A stretch of 13,165 nt of DNA from Acidaminococcaceae bacterium (GCA_028693975.1 JAQUUF010000016.1:1-13165), one strand, 5' to 3'. Shown: positions 1 to 5,848, counted from the first letter of the stretch. Numbers and translations are program-made. Notes: a model not told the origin generated them from the sequence alone.

Positions 1-12
1 AGTATTAATCAT
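1..12 (-). CDS. Start of a leftward gene, cut by the window edge
   Basis: On the minus strand an AAGGAGG ribosome site (complement of 20-26) is followed after 7 bases by ATG (complement of 10-12), then three more sense codons giving Met-Ile-Asn-Thr before the window ends. Only four codons are visible, so the product cannot be named. The gene would be divergent from the DUF4405 gene at 179. The evidence for it is the strong ribosome site at ideal spacing. The alternative is that this is chance and a rightward gene ends just left of the window, with the hairpin at 68-104 as its terminator. Confidence 0.5.
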
Positions 13-102
13 ACGATAGCCTCCTTATTGGGTTTGGACGCTTTAATAATAAGGCTATCTGTATGATAAGGGAAGAGGGTTTCGATCCTTTTCCCTTTAT
101 TT
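8..102 (-). promoter_or_regulatory. Structured 5' leader of the leftward gene, initiation region in a hairpin
   Basis: Read on the minus strand, the leader contains two stem-loops. The first (97 to 68) is a 12-bp stem with a 6-base loop. The second pairs 48-67 with 8-29 in about 19 base pairs, broken by a one-base bulge at 60 and a three-base bulge at 20-22. Its 3' arm contains the AAGGAGG ribosome site and the ATG, so the start codon is base-paired. This layout fits translational control (a riboswitch expression platform, thermometer or protein-bound leader). I recognise no known riboswitch class. The structure is seen in the sequence; the regulatory role is inferred. Confidence 0.45.
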
Positions 103-104
103 TT
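68..104 (+). terminator. Terminator-like hairpin with T tract (may instead be leader stem 1)
   Basis: AAGGGAAGAGGG pairs with TCCTTTTCCCTT over 12 positions with two G-U pairs, around a 6-base loop (80-85), followed by TATTTTT. On the plus strand this is a good intrinsic terminator shape. If the leftward gene at 12 is real there is no rightward gene for it to end, and the same hairpin is then the first stem of that gene's leader. The two readings are alternatives. Confidence 0.4.
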
Positions 105-108
105 GCCA

Positions 109-114
109 ATTATA
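109..114 (-). promoter_or_regulatory. Candidate -10 box for the leftward gene
   Basis: The complement of 109-114 reads TATAAT, which would start transcription near 102, just before the first leader hairpin. No convincing -35 box is seen at the usual distance, so the call is tentative. Confidence 0.3.
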
Positions 115-143
115 ATTTTACACTAAGCAAATGTTGCTACTAA

Positions 144-152
144 TGATATAAT
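144..152 (+). promoter_or_regulatory. Extended -10 promoter of the DUF4405 gene
   Basis: TGATATAAT is a perfect TATAAT (147-152) preceded by the TGn extended -10 motif. No good -35 lies 16-18 bases upstream, as is usual for extended -10 promoters. It sits 26 bases before the ATG at 179. Confidence 0.6.
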
Positions 153-178
153 TAATAAAAAGGCTAAAGGAGGTAAGT

Positions 179-652
179 ATGATGCTTACTCTAAGAATAA
201 TCATTGATGTAATGATGGCAATAACTTGGCTTTTGACTTTGGAATATAAGATTCTTGGCATGGCACTGCATGAGTATGTTGGTTTGACGCTTTTTGCTTG
301 TTTTATTGTGCATATTCTTTTGAATTGGCGGTGGTTCGCTAATTTGACTAAAGGAACATATAATACGACTCGTCTTTTGCGTACAACGGCTAATTTGGCG
401 TTAATTGTTTGTATAATTGTTGTTATAGCCACGGTACCTTTTGTTTCTAGAGTAGTGTATACAAATTTAAGCGGTTCTTTGCCCGTAGGCGTCTGGAAAC
501 TTATCAAAGGACTACACAAAGGTGCAGGGAAATTGGGCTTTGTTTTGTTGGTGCTGCATGTATTTTTCCATTGGACTTATCTACGCAATGTTTTGGGTAA
601 GATATTTGTCAGCAAAGATAAAGATAAAGCTAGACTTGCCAACATAAAGTAG
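179..652 (+). CDS. DUF4405-type membrane protein, probable haem-binding cytochrome b-like
   Basis: A 157-residue integral membrane protein with four hydrophobic segments (about residues 4-22, 33-50, 71-90 and 116-134). Histidines sit where DUF4405 proteins have them: H31 and H45 in a HEYVG...HILLNW stretch, and H113, H127 and H131 in an LHKGAGKLG...LHVFFHW stretch. These pairs resemble b-type haem ligands of small membrane cytochromes, so an electron-transfer role is inferred; no partner redox gene is adjacent. An AAAGGAGG site (166-173) serves the ATG at 179 or the second ATG at 182, which has the better spacing (8 bases). The C-terminus is lysine-rich and probably cytoplasmic. The family assignment rests on the overall pattern, not on a database search. 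Confidence 0.75.
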   Translation: MMLTLRIIIDVMMAITWLLTLEYKILGMALHEYVGLTLFACFIVHILLNWRWFANLTKGTYNTTRLLRTTANLALIVCIIVVIATVPFVSRVVYTNLSGSLPVGVWKLIKGLHKGAGKLGFVLLVLHVFFHWTYLRNVLGKIFVSKDKDKARLANIK

Positions 653-662
653 TTTTGAGTGT

Positions 663-695
663 GCATAATAATTTTTGCGCAGTTGCATATTATGC
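663..695. repeat. Inverted repeat GCATAATA...TATTATGC
   Basis: Perfect 8-bp arms (663-670 and 688-695) flank a 17-base loop that contains the palindrome TGCGCA. The repeat lies just upstream of the MerR-type promoter and just after the DUF4405 stop codon. There is no T tract, so it is a poor terminator; it could be an extra operator. Confidence 0.4.
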
Positions 696-726
696 TTGAC
701 TTCAAGTTAACTCTAAGTAGTAAAGT
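696..726 (+). promoter_or_regulatory. MerR-family-type promoter/operator (19-bp spacer with dyad)
   Basis: TTGACT (696-701) and TAAAGT (721-726) are separated by 19 bp, longer than the usual 17. The interval is filled by a dyad centred on AGTTAACT: ACTT..AGTTAACT..AAGT at 699-718, with 16 of 20 bases symmetrical. A stretched spacer with the operator between -35 and -10 is the hallmark of MerR-family activation. The half-sites resemble those I recall for the aldehyde-responsive NmlR/AdhR branch; that is inference. No merR gene lies in the window. Transcription would start near 733, ahead of the micro-ORF at 772 and the metallophosphoesterase. Confidence 0.6.
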
Positions 727-771
727 AAGCTTGAGTAAGGAGAGATAATCTGCAAGGAAGAAGGAGAAACA

Positions 772-837
772 ATGTCTTGCATTGAAGGGCATGGCATGGG
801 CAAGAGACGCTACAGAATAGTAGATTGGGATAAATGA
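772..837 (+). CDS. Candidate 21-residue micro-ORF
   Basis: An ATG with a strong AAGGAG site (761-766, 5-base spacing) opens 21 codons ending in TGA. The peptide begins MSCIEGHGMG, continues KRRYRIVDWDK, and has one cysteine and one histidine near its start. It has no membrane segment or signal peptide. It is the first ORF after the MerR-type promoter and ends 25 bases before the GTG of the phosphoesterase, which has its own ribosome site. It may be a genuine small protein, a leader peptide setting downstream translation, or a chance ORF; conservation would decide. I recognise no homologue. Confidence 0.45.
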   Translation: MSCIEGHGMGKRRYRIVDWDK

Positions 838-862
838 TGTAACTAAATAGGAGTAACAAACA

Positions 863-1942
863 GTGCTATCTTTTTTTGCTTTACTAACAGTCATAGGTTT
901 ATTAGGTGCTACGGCCCAGTGGTTCATGTATCGCTCTGCTTTTAGCTTTTTGCAAGCTCGTGCTACTTGGCTACTCTATATAGCACCTATCTTTATTTTT
1001 GTTTTTGTGAATATCAAAGTTAATCTTTTGCCGTTGCCTCTCACTAGAGCACTTGCTTGGGCTAGCGGCTATTGGTTCGCCTTTTTTTATTATTCGTTGT
1101 TCTTACTAATTATCTATGGAGTTTTTAGGCTCTTGCTATATTTTGCGCTGCTACCAGCTTGTTACATTGGCCTCGTGCGAGTAGGCCTGGCGGCTATTGT
1201 TTTAGTGGTTGCGGGAGGCGCTTGGAATGCTGTACATCCTGTTGTGCGCGAAGTTAATATCACAACAAATAAGTTAGTTAAGACGCCGCAACGCGTGGTA
1301 TTTGTATCAGATTTGCATTTAGGCGGGCTTTTTGGCCGTGGCTATGCAAAGAGTCTTGTGGAGAGAATTAACGCTGCTCAACCAGATTTGGTGCTTATAG
1401 GCGGGGATATAGTGGATGGTAGTCTAGAAACAGTGGATAAAGAAGAAAGTTATGTGGAATTGCAAAACTTGCAGGCGGTCCAAGGCGTTTATGCTGTCTA
1501 CGGCAACCATGATGTTATGCGCCAAACTTCTGCTGCGGAGCAGGTACTTTTGCACAAAGTAGGTCTTGAGTTTGTTAAGAATAGAACAGTTGAATTGCCT
1601 AATGGTATAGTTCTAACGGGATTAGATGATTACAGTAGGTCTAAAATGGTGCTGACAGAGGAAGGACACGATACTCAATATAAGATTTTTATGGAGCATC
1701 AGCCACGGCATATTCCGGAGGCAGCGGCTAGTGGTTATGACCTGTATGTGGCGGGGCATACCCATGCCGGTCAGTTCTATCCTAACCGTGAATTAACCAA
1801 AAGAATGTACTTGCTAGACTATGGCACTAAAAAGTTTCAACAAATGACGGCGATAGTATCCGATGGGTATGGTTTGTGGGGTGTCCCGGTCCGAGTGGGA
1901 CCGCCGCCGGAAATAGTGGTAATTAATATCAAAAGCGCTTAG
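863..1942 (+). CDS. Membrane-anchored metallophosphoesterase (YkuE/YaeI-like)
   Basis: A 359-residue protein with three or four N-terminal membrane segments (about residues 1-125) followed by a calcineurin-type phosphoesterase domain facing one side of the membrane. The metal-site motifs are complete and in order: SDLHLG (D150, H152), GGDIVDG (D182), YGNHD (N215, H216), MEHQP (H279) and AGHTHAGQ (H299, H301). The family hydrolyses phosphoesters with two metal ions; YkuE/YaeI members are linked to lipid or envelope substrates, and the substrate here is unknown. The start is GTG at 863, since an in-frame TAA lies at 854-856 and AGGAG (849-853) sits 9 bases upstream. It probably shares the MerR-type promoter with the micro-ORF. 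Confidence 0.85.
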   Translation: MLSFFALLTVIGLLGATAQWFMYRSAFSFLQARATWLLYIAPIFIFVFVNIKVNLLPLPLTRALAWASGYWFAFFYYSLFLLIIYGVFRLLLYFALLPACYIGLVRVGLAAIVLVVAGGAWNAVHPVVREVNITTNKLVKTPQRVVFVSDLHLGGLFGRGYAKSLVERINAAQPDLVLIGGDIVDGSLETVDKEESYVELQNLQAVQGVYAVYGNHDVMRQTSAAEQVLLHKVGLEFVKNRTVELPNGIVLTGLDDYSRSKMVLTEEGHDTQYKIFMEHQPRHIPEAAASGYDLYVAGHTHAGQFYPNRELTKRMYLLDYGTKKFQQMTAIVSDGYGLWGVPVRVGPPPEIVVINIKSA

Positions 1943-1958
1943 AACTGGCAGTTTTTGC

Positions 1959-1987
1959 TAGACAGTTGGGCTGGTAACGCTTATAAT
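1959..1987 (+). promoter_or_regulatory. Sigma-70 promoter abutting the start codon of the 105-residue gene
   Basis: TAGACA (1959-1964, 5 of 6 consensus), a 17-bp spacer and a perfect TATAAT (1982-1987). Only 7 bases separate the -10 box from the ATG at 1995, so transcription should start at or next to the A of the start codon. No ribosome site is present, which suggests a leaderless mRNA. Confidence 0.6.
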
Positions 1988-1994
1988 AGTTGGT

Positions 1995-2312
1995 ATGGAT
2001 ACGACACAACAACAAGAGGCTAAGTTAATAAAGAAATGGAATAGCGTAGCCAAAGGCTTGCGCATAGAGTATTATTCTGATGATACTGTAGTATTTTGTT
2101 ATGCCGGTTTTTGGGGGAGGCAACACAAGAGTGTCTGCCAGGTGCAAGAAATAGCCTATACCAAAATCGAGAATTTTAGTCTACAGTGCAGATTTTGTGT
2201 CTACAACGCCCAAGATGAGCAACTATTTAGAGGGCCGCTGACCAAGAGCAAGGTTGCGGAGAACATGCAGGCTTACTTTGAAAAAGAAATTAAGACAGTC
2301 AATAACAAATAA
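1995..2312 (+). CDS. Small uncharacterised soluble protein, possibly leaderless
   Basis: A 105-residue protein with no signal peptide or membrane segment. It is charged at both ends with an aromatic, beta-rich middle (IEYYSDDTVVFCYAGFWG) and four cysteines (C35, C48, C64, C67), the last two forming CRFC. The cysteines could bind metal, but the pattern matches no motif I know. I do not recognise the family. It has its own promoter 7 bases upstream, no visible Shine-Dalgarno sequence, and its own terminator immediately downstream, so it is probably a single-gene transcript. Codon use looks like its neighbours. Confidence 0.7.
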   Translation: MDTTQQQEAKLIKKWNSVAKGLRIEYYSDDTVVFCYAGFWGRQHKSVCQVQEIAYTKIENFSLQCRFCVYNAQDEQLFRGPLTKSKVAENMQAYFEKEIKTVNNK

Positions 2313-2321
2313 TGTTAAGCT

Positions 2322-2349
2322 AACGGTTACCTACGGGTAGCCGTTTTTT
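2322..2349 (+). terminator. Intrinsic terminator with UACG tetraloop
   Basis: AACGGTTACC and GGTAGCCGTT form a 10-bp stem (one G-U pair) closing a TACG loop between C and G, the very stable cUNCGg tetraloop type. The run of six T at 2344-2349 follows. It ends the 105-residue gene, and its T tract runs into the first operator repeat of the next promoter. Confidence 0.85.
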
Positions 2350-2384
2350 AATCTCTGTTTAATCTTGGTCGGTTATTATATAAT
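2348..2384 (+). promoter_or_regulatory. Autoregulatory promoter of the two-component operon
   Basis: Two exact TTAATCT repeats (2348-2354 and 2359-2365) start 11 bp apart, one helical turn, as is typical of tandem binding by OmpR-family regulators. They cover the place of a -35 box, which is otherwise poor. A TATTAT -10 (2374-2379) begins 8 bases after the second repeat; an overlapping perfect TATAAT lies at 2379-2384. The same repeats with the same 8-base gap recur before the PepSY gene, so the adjacent regulator is the likely ligand and activator. Confidence 0.6.
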
Positions 2385-2407
2385 AAGGATAAAGGGGATG
2401 AGGACTC

Positions 2408-3076
2408 ATGAAGATTCTTTTGGCAGAGGATGAACGTAATCTTAATAAAATCATTACCAAGAGGTTGAAAATAGAACAGTATGCCGTCGATTGTGCTTAT
2501 GATGGCTTAGAGGCTTGGAATTATTGTCAGAGTGCCAGCTATGACGTTCTTATCCTAGACGTTATGATGCCCCAAATGGATGGTTTTACTTTGGCACAAC
2601 GCTTGCGTGCGACAGGCTTAAACACCCCAATACTTTTTTTAACGGCCAAAGATTCAGTGCAAGATAAGGTTAGAGGATTGGATTTGGGTGGGGACGATTA
2701 TTTGGTGAAGCCTTTTGAGTTCGAAGAATTAATGGCGCGCCTTCGCTCTTTGCTGCGCCGCAGTAATGAGCAAAGCACTAATAACTTAGTTCTGGCAGAT
2801 TTGTTCATGGATATCAAAAAGCATAAAGTAACAAGAGCTGGACAAGAAGTAGATTTAACGGCCAAAGAATATAAAATCTTAGAATATTTACTGCATAATG
2901 TGGGTAATGTGCTGACTAGGGAGCAAATTCAAGAGCATGTGTGGGACTTTTCCTATGAAGGCGCTTCTAATATGATAGACGTATATATCAATTCTCTCCG
3001 CAAAAAGTTGGATAAAAATTGCAATTGCAAATTATTACATACGGTACGAGGTGTAGGCTATGTTCTCAAAGATTAA
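2408..3076 (+). CDS. OmpR/PhoB-family response regulator
   Basis: A 222-residue DNA-binding response regulator of normal family length. The receiver domain (1-115) has the acidic pocket at E7/D8, the phosphoacceptor D51 in ILDVMMP, the conserved T79 and K101 in LVKPF. A winged-helix effector domain (about 125-222) ends in the usual HTVRGVGYVL. It would be phosphorylated by the kinase encoded immediately downstream, whose gene overlaps by 17 bases, implying translational coupling. The family resembles CusR/ArlR-type regulators; the signal is unknown. Direct repeats in its own promoter suggest autoregulation. Confidence 0.93.
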   Translation: MKILLAEDERNLNKIITKRLKIEQYAVDCAYDGLEAWNYCQSASYDVLILDVMMPQMDGFTLAQRLRATGLNTPILFLTAKDSVQDKVRGLDLGGDDYLVKPFEFEELMARLRSLLRRSNEQSTNNLVLADLFMDIKKHKVTRAGQEVDLTAKEYKILEYLLHNVGNVLTREQIQEHVWDFSYEGASNMIDVYINSLRKKLDKNCNCKLLHTVRGVGYVLKD

Positions 3077-4400
3077 GGGTAAATTTTCGTCTTTGCCCAT
3101 TGCCTATAAAGTTACTATATGGTATACATTACTGATGGTTTTCAGTTTTGCTTTGGTGGTATTGTTTGCTTCTAGATTCATGGAAGCAATGGATATAAGC
3201 CAAGCTCAATTAACCCTACAAAGTCAAGTTGACGAAGCAGCACATAAGCCACACAAGGTTAAGGGTTATGATGACGGTGTCTATCTTGTGGTATATCAAG
3301 AGGGGCAACAGCTTAGGGGCTATTTACCCCCGGGTTTGTCGCTGGATAATGAGCCTAGGTTTGGACAAGGACCGCAAAAGGTTGTGCAAAATGGCAAGGA
3401 ATATAGATATTATGACGTCCCCAGCCGTGACACTAAGTATGGTGAAGCTAGTGTCTGGGTCAGAGGCGCCATAGCTATAGACCCTATTATGAATCGCTCG
3501 GTACTTTCTTTGGTAGCTTTGCTTCTGGCTATGCCCATATTTATTGTTTTGGCAAGTATCGGTGGCTATAAGATAGTAAAGCGAGCCTTTCAACCAGTAG
3601 CCAGTATTAGTGCCACAGCCAAAGAAATAAGCGCTACCAGTGATTTGACACGCAGAGTGGAACTCAGTCCGGGAGAGGATGAAATCCATAAAATGGCAGA
3701 GGCATTTAACGAAATGCTAGCAGAAGTAGAGGCGTCGGTAGAACGCGAAAAACAGTTTTCAGCAGATGTCTCACATGAACTGCGTACCCCGGTTGCTGTC
3801 GTAATGTCTGAGAGTGAATACGGCAAGAAATATATTAAGACAGTAGAAGAGGCTCAAGAGAGTTTTGCTATTATTTTTGCGCAAACCCAAAATATGTCAG
3901 TTCTGATTAATCAGTTGCTAGAATTATCGCGCCTCAACAAGGGTGGCAGTGTCAAATTGTCGGAGGTGAATTATTCTAGCTTAGTACAAGAAGTAGTAGA
4001 AGATTATCAGCAGCTTCTTGAGGAACGAGGTTTGCGGCTGGAGACCAAGATTGATGAAGAAATAACAGTTTGGGGGCAGGAGAACCTTTTGAGACGAGTA
4101 GTGAGTAACTATTTGGATAATGCAGTGAAATTTACGGCAACGACTGTTAGAGTTTCTTTGTGCTCTAAACAAGGACATACTATTTTGGCTGTCCAAGATG
4201 ATGGAGCCGGTATTGCCCCAGCAGATTTGACTAAGATTTGGCAAAGGTTTTACCAGACTGATGCTTCTCGCAATAAAGAAGGTAACCAGGGTTTGGGCTT
4301 AGGACTTGCTTTAGTAGAAACTATAGCAGGTTTGCATAAGGGTAGGGCATACGCTACTTCTTCTGTAGGGAAGGGAACAACATTTTTCCTAGAAATTTAA
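3060..4400 (+). CDS. Membrane sensor histidine kinase (partner of the preceding regulator)
   Basis: A 446-residue sensor kinase. Two membrane helices (about 19-38 and 148-170) flank a roughly 105-residue extracytoplasmic sensor region, followed by a HAMP linker (171-225). The HisKA domain has FSADVSHELRTP with the phosphorylated H239, and the HATPase domain has the N box NYLDNAVKF (N350, N354), the G1 box DDGAGI (380-385), the F box WQRFYQ and the G2 box GLGLGLAL (411-418). All catalytic boxes are intact. The start ATG lies inside the last codons of the regulator gene. The short sensor region has no domain I recognise. The adjacent PepSY gene has the matching promoter and may encode an accessory or target protein. 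Confidence 0.93.
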   Translation: MFSKIKGKFSSLPIAYKVTIWYTLLMVFSFALVVLFASRFMEAMDISQAQLTLQSQVDEAAHKPHKVKGYDDGVYLVVYQEGQQLRGYLPPGLSLDNEPRFGQGPQKVVQNGKEYRYYDVPSRDTKYGEASVWVRGAIAIDPIMNRSVLSLVALLLAMPIFIVLASIGGYKIVKRAFQPVASISATAKEISATSDLTRRVELSPGEDEIHKMAEAFNEMLAEVEASVEREKQFSADVSHELRTPVAVVMSESEYGKKYIKTVEEAQESFAIIFAQTQNMSVLINQLLELSRLNKGGSVKLSEVNYSSLVQEVVEDYQQLLEERGLRLETKIDEEITVWGQENLLRRVVSNYLDNAVKFTATTVRVSLCSKQGHTILAVQDDGAGIAPADLTKIWQRFYQTDASRNKEGNQGLGLGLALVETIAGLHKGRAYATSSVGKGTTFFLEI

Positions 4401-4414
4401 AAAATAGGAGTAAA

Positions 4415-4446
4415 TTAATCTTGTTTTAATCTTCTTCTTGTATAGT
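4415..4446 (+). promoter_or_regulatory. Response-regulator-type promoter of the PepSY gene
   Basis: Two exact TTAATCT repeats (4415-4421 and 4426-4432), again 11 bp apart, are followed after 8 bases by TATAGT (4441-4446) as -10. The repeats and the spacing match the promoter at 2348, which argues for control by the same two-component regulator. Confidence 0.6.
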
Positions 4447-4479
4447 TAAGTCATAAACAAAATATGAGGAGGAATTTAT

Positions 4480-5160
4480 ATGTTAAACAAAGATAATCTT
4501 GAGAAGCTAAAGATTGGTGCGGGTCAGGTATTTAACAAAAAGAATTTGCAGAGAGGACTAGCTGCTCTAGTGGTAGTTGCTTTTGTGGGTGCAGGAGGTG
4601 GTTACTTCTTCCATCAAAAGAAGGCTACCGACAAAGTACGGGCCCAGGCAGCGCAGACAGCACTGCTCTTGAATGTAGCGGCGCAAAATAACGAGCAACT
4701 GCTAAGTCCAGAGAGCATTAAGAACAAAATAGCAGTTATTTTGGGGACTACGGATGATAGCATTACCTATAACCTTGTAAGCTTACAAGAGAAACACTTA
4801 GACGATGATGACGAACATGATGATAGAGACCATAGAGACAGAGCCTATAAATATAGCACTAAGCAACGTAAGACGGTCGCCTATAGTACTCTTGTTCCCA
4901 AAACAGAAAAGCAACCTCCTGTGACCTCGGCAACTCCGAGAGCACCGCAGGAGCAAGAGCAACTTCCGCCAGCGGAGCAAGCCCCGGCGGCGCCACAAGA
5001 GCCGGCGCAGATGAGCGAGCAACGTGCTACCAGATATGTCTATAAGGTCAAGTGCTCTAAAGATAATGCTAACTATGAATTCAAAGTGGATGCCCAAACG
5101 GGTGATGTATTATCCAGTAAAGTAAAAACCAACAAAATATTAGATTTTGCTCATGTTTAA
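4480..5160 (+). CDS. Membrane-anchored PepSY-domain protein with Asp/His-rich insertion
   Basis: A 226-residue protein. A basic N-terminus leads to one membrane helix (about 27-44), which places the rest outside the membrane. The C-terminus ends like a PepSY domain (YEFKVDAQTGDVLSSKV, about 199-215), and the matching first half (SPESIKNKIAVILGTTDDSITY, about 76-97) lies far upstream. Between them are some 80 residues: an Asp/His cluster (107-120) that could bind metal ions, then a Pro/Gln/Ala/Glu-rich, probably disordered stretch (141-180). PepSY domains are often found beside two-component systems and are thought to modulate exported enzymes or sensors; the exact role is unknown. GAGGAGGA (4466-4473) precedes the ATG. 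It probably belongs to the regulon of the adjacent kinase/regulator pair. Confidence 0.75.
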   Translation: MLNKDNLEKLKIGAGQVFNKKNLQRGLAALVVVAFVGAGGGYFFHQKKATDKVRAQAAQTALLLNVAAQNNEQLLSPESIKNKIAVILGTTDDSITYNLVSLQEKHLDDDDEHDDRDHRDRAYKYSTKQRKTVAYSTLVPKTEKQPPVTSATPRAPQEQEQLPPAEQAPAAPQEPAQMSEQRATRYVYKVKCSKDNANYEFKVDAQTGDVLSSKVKTNKILDFAHV

Positions 5161-5166
5161 ACACAA

Positions 5167-5193
5167 AACCCGGTCAACATTGTTGACCGGGTT
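5167..5193. terminator. Bidirectional terminator between convergent genes
   Basis: AACCCGGTCAAC and GTTGACCGGGTT form a perfect 12-bp stem with a 3-base loop, centred at 5180. The minus-strand exit has TTTTGTGTTT, a good tail for the leftward thioredoxin-like gene. The plus-strand tail (GAATATTTC) is weaker. The hairpin lies between the PepSY stop and the stop of the thioredoxin-like gene. Confidence 0.8.
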
Positions 5194-5208
5194 GAATATT
5201 TCACACTA

Positions 5209-5727
5209 CTATTTGATTAGATAACCTTCGATTATTTTCTGCCATTCCATTTTTTCTTTGCCGCCTAGGTAGAGAGAACCTAGAATCTCACCATTCTTAT
5301 TAATGAAGTAAGTGCTGGGGACAGTGTAAACTTTGCTCAAAAGGCCGGCATTCAAAGAACTGGAAGGAATTATATTGGTAAAGGATAGTTTGTGTTGGCG
5401 TACCAAGTCTTTGGCAGTCATCATTGCTGCTGTTGAAGGAGAGCCGTTGTGATCAGCTGTATCTGCAATAATTCCGACGACCTGCAAGCCTATGGCCTTA
5501 TATTCTTGAGATAATGCCTCCAGAACAGGCAATTGCTCCAAGCAAGGGTTACCGTCGGTAGTCCACACAGTAAGCATAGTAAGATTGGCACGGCCAAAAA
5601 TACTGTTGCTGATAATATTGCCGTTAAGATCAGCTGCACTAAAGCGAGCCACTTCTGTCGTAGAAGCCGCAAAGGCGGAACTCATAAAACATAAACAAGC
5701 CATTAATATTAAAAAAACTTTTCTCAT
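5209..5727 (-). CDS. Secreted thioredoxin-fold (TlpA/AhpC-TSA-like) protein with incomplete active site
   Basis: About 172 residues from the second ATG (5727), preferred because GAGAGG lies 9 bases before it; the upstream ATG at 5736 has no room for a ribosome site. A signal peptide (RKVFLILMACLCFMSSAFA) is followed by a TlpA/redoxin fold: the FSAADLNGN strand, the active-site region WTTDGNPCLEQLP, and the cis-proline region VPSTYFINKNGEI. The usual WCxxC is replaced by D-G-N-P-C: only the second cysteine (C65 counted from the upstream ATG) remains. It therefore cannot be a normal two-cysteine disulfide reductase; it may act as a one-cysteine enzyme, isomerase-like partner or non-catalytic binder. 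No ccdA/dsbD partner is nearby. It is transcribed against the PepSY gene. Confidence 0.8.
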   Translation of the reverse strand: MRKVFLILMACLCFMSSAFAASTTEVARFSAADLNGNIISNSIFGRANLTMLTVWTTDGNPCLEQLPVLEALSQEYKAIGLQVVGIIADTADHNGSPSTAAMMTAKDLVRQHKLSFTNIIPSSSLNAGLLSKVYTVPSTYFINKNGEILGSLYLGGKEKMEWQKIIEGYLIK

Positions 5728-5804
5728 TTTTATCATCCTCTCACTAAGACTTCCTTAACTTTACCATAATTTGCACTAGATGAAAAGCTTAAAAACTATG
5801 AATG

Positions 5805-5813
5805 TGTTATAAT
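5805..5813 (+). promoter_or_regulatory. Extended -10 promoter of the transaldolase gene
   Basis: TGTTATAAT is a perfect TATAAT (5808-5813) with an upstream TGn motif. No good -35 is visible. It lies 35 bases before the ATG at 5849. Confidence 0.55.
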
Positions 5814-5848
5814 AATGGTGATAATTATTCGGACAAGGAGTGGAGAGC

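Noticed and set aside
118..519. Minus-strand ORF opposite the DUF4405 gene
   Set aside because: Shadow of a clear membrane-protein gene; no ribosome site and no family-like sequence.
663..695. Terminator after the DUF4405 gene
   Set aside because: The 8-bp AT-rich stem has a 17-base loop and no T tract; kept only as an inverted repeat.
577..927. Minus-strand ORF across the MerR-type promoter region
   Set aside because: Overlaps the promoter, micro-ORF and phosphoesterase start; composition looks random.
4798..5097. Minus-strand ORF opposite the PepSY insert
   Set aside because: Its Arg/Leu-rich low complexity is only the complement of the Pro/Gln/Ala codons on the other strand.
5665..5727. 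Lipobox (LMAC) in the thioredoxin-like protein
   Set aside because: The hydrophobic stretch before the cysteine is too short and Met at -2 is unusual; a signal peptidase I site after AFA fits better.
5840..5848. Upstream GTG start for transaldolase
   Set aside because: It coincides with the AAGGAG site; family members begin MKIFMDTA at ATG 5849.
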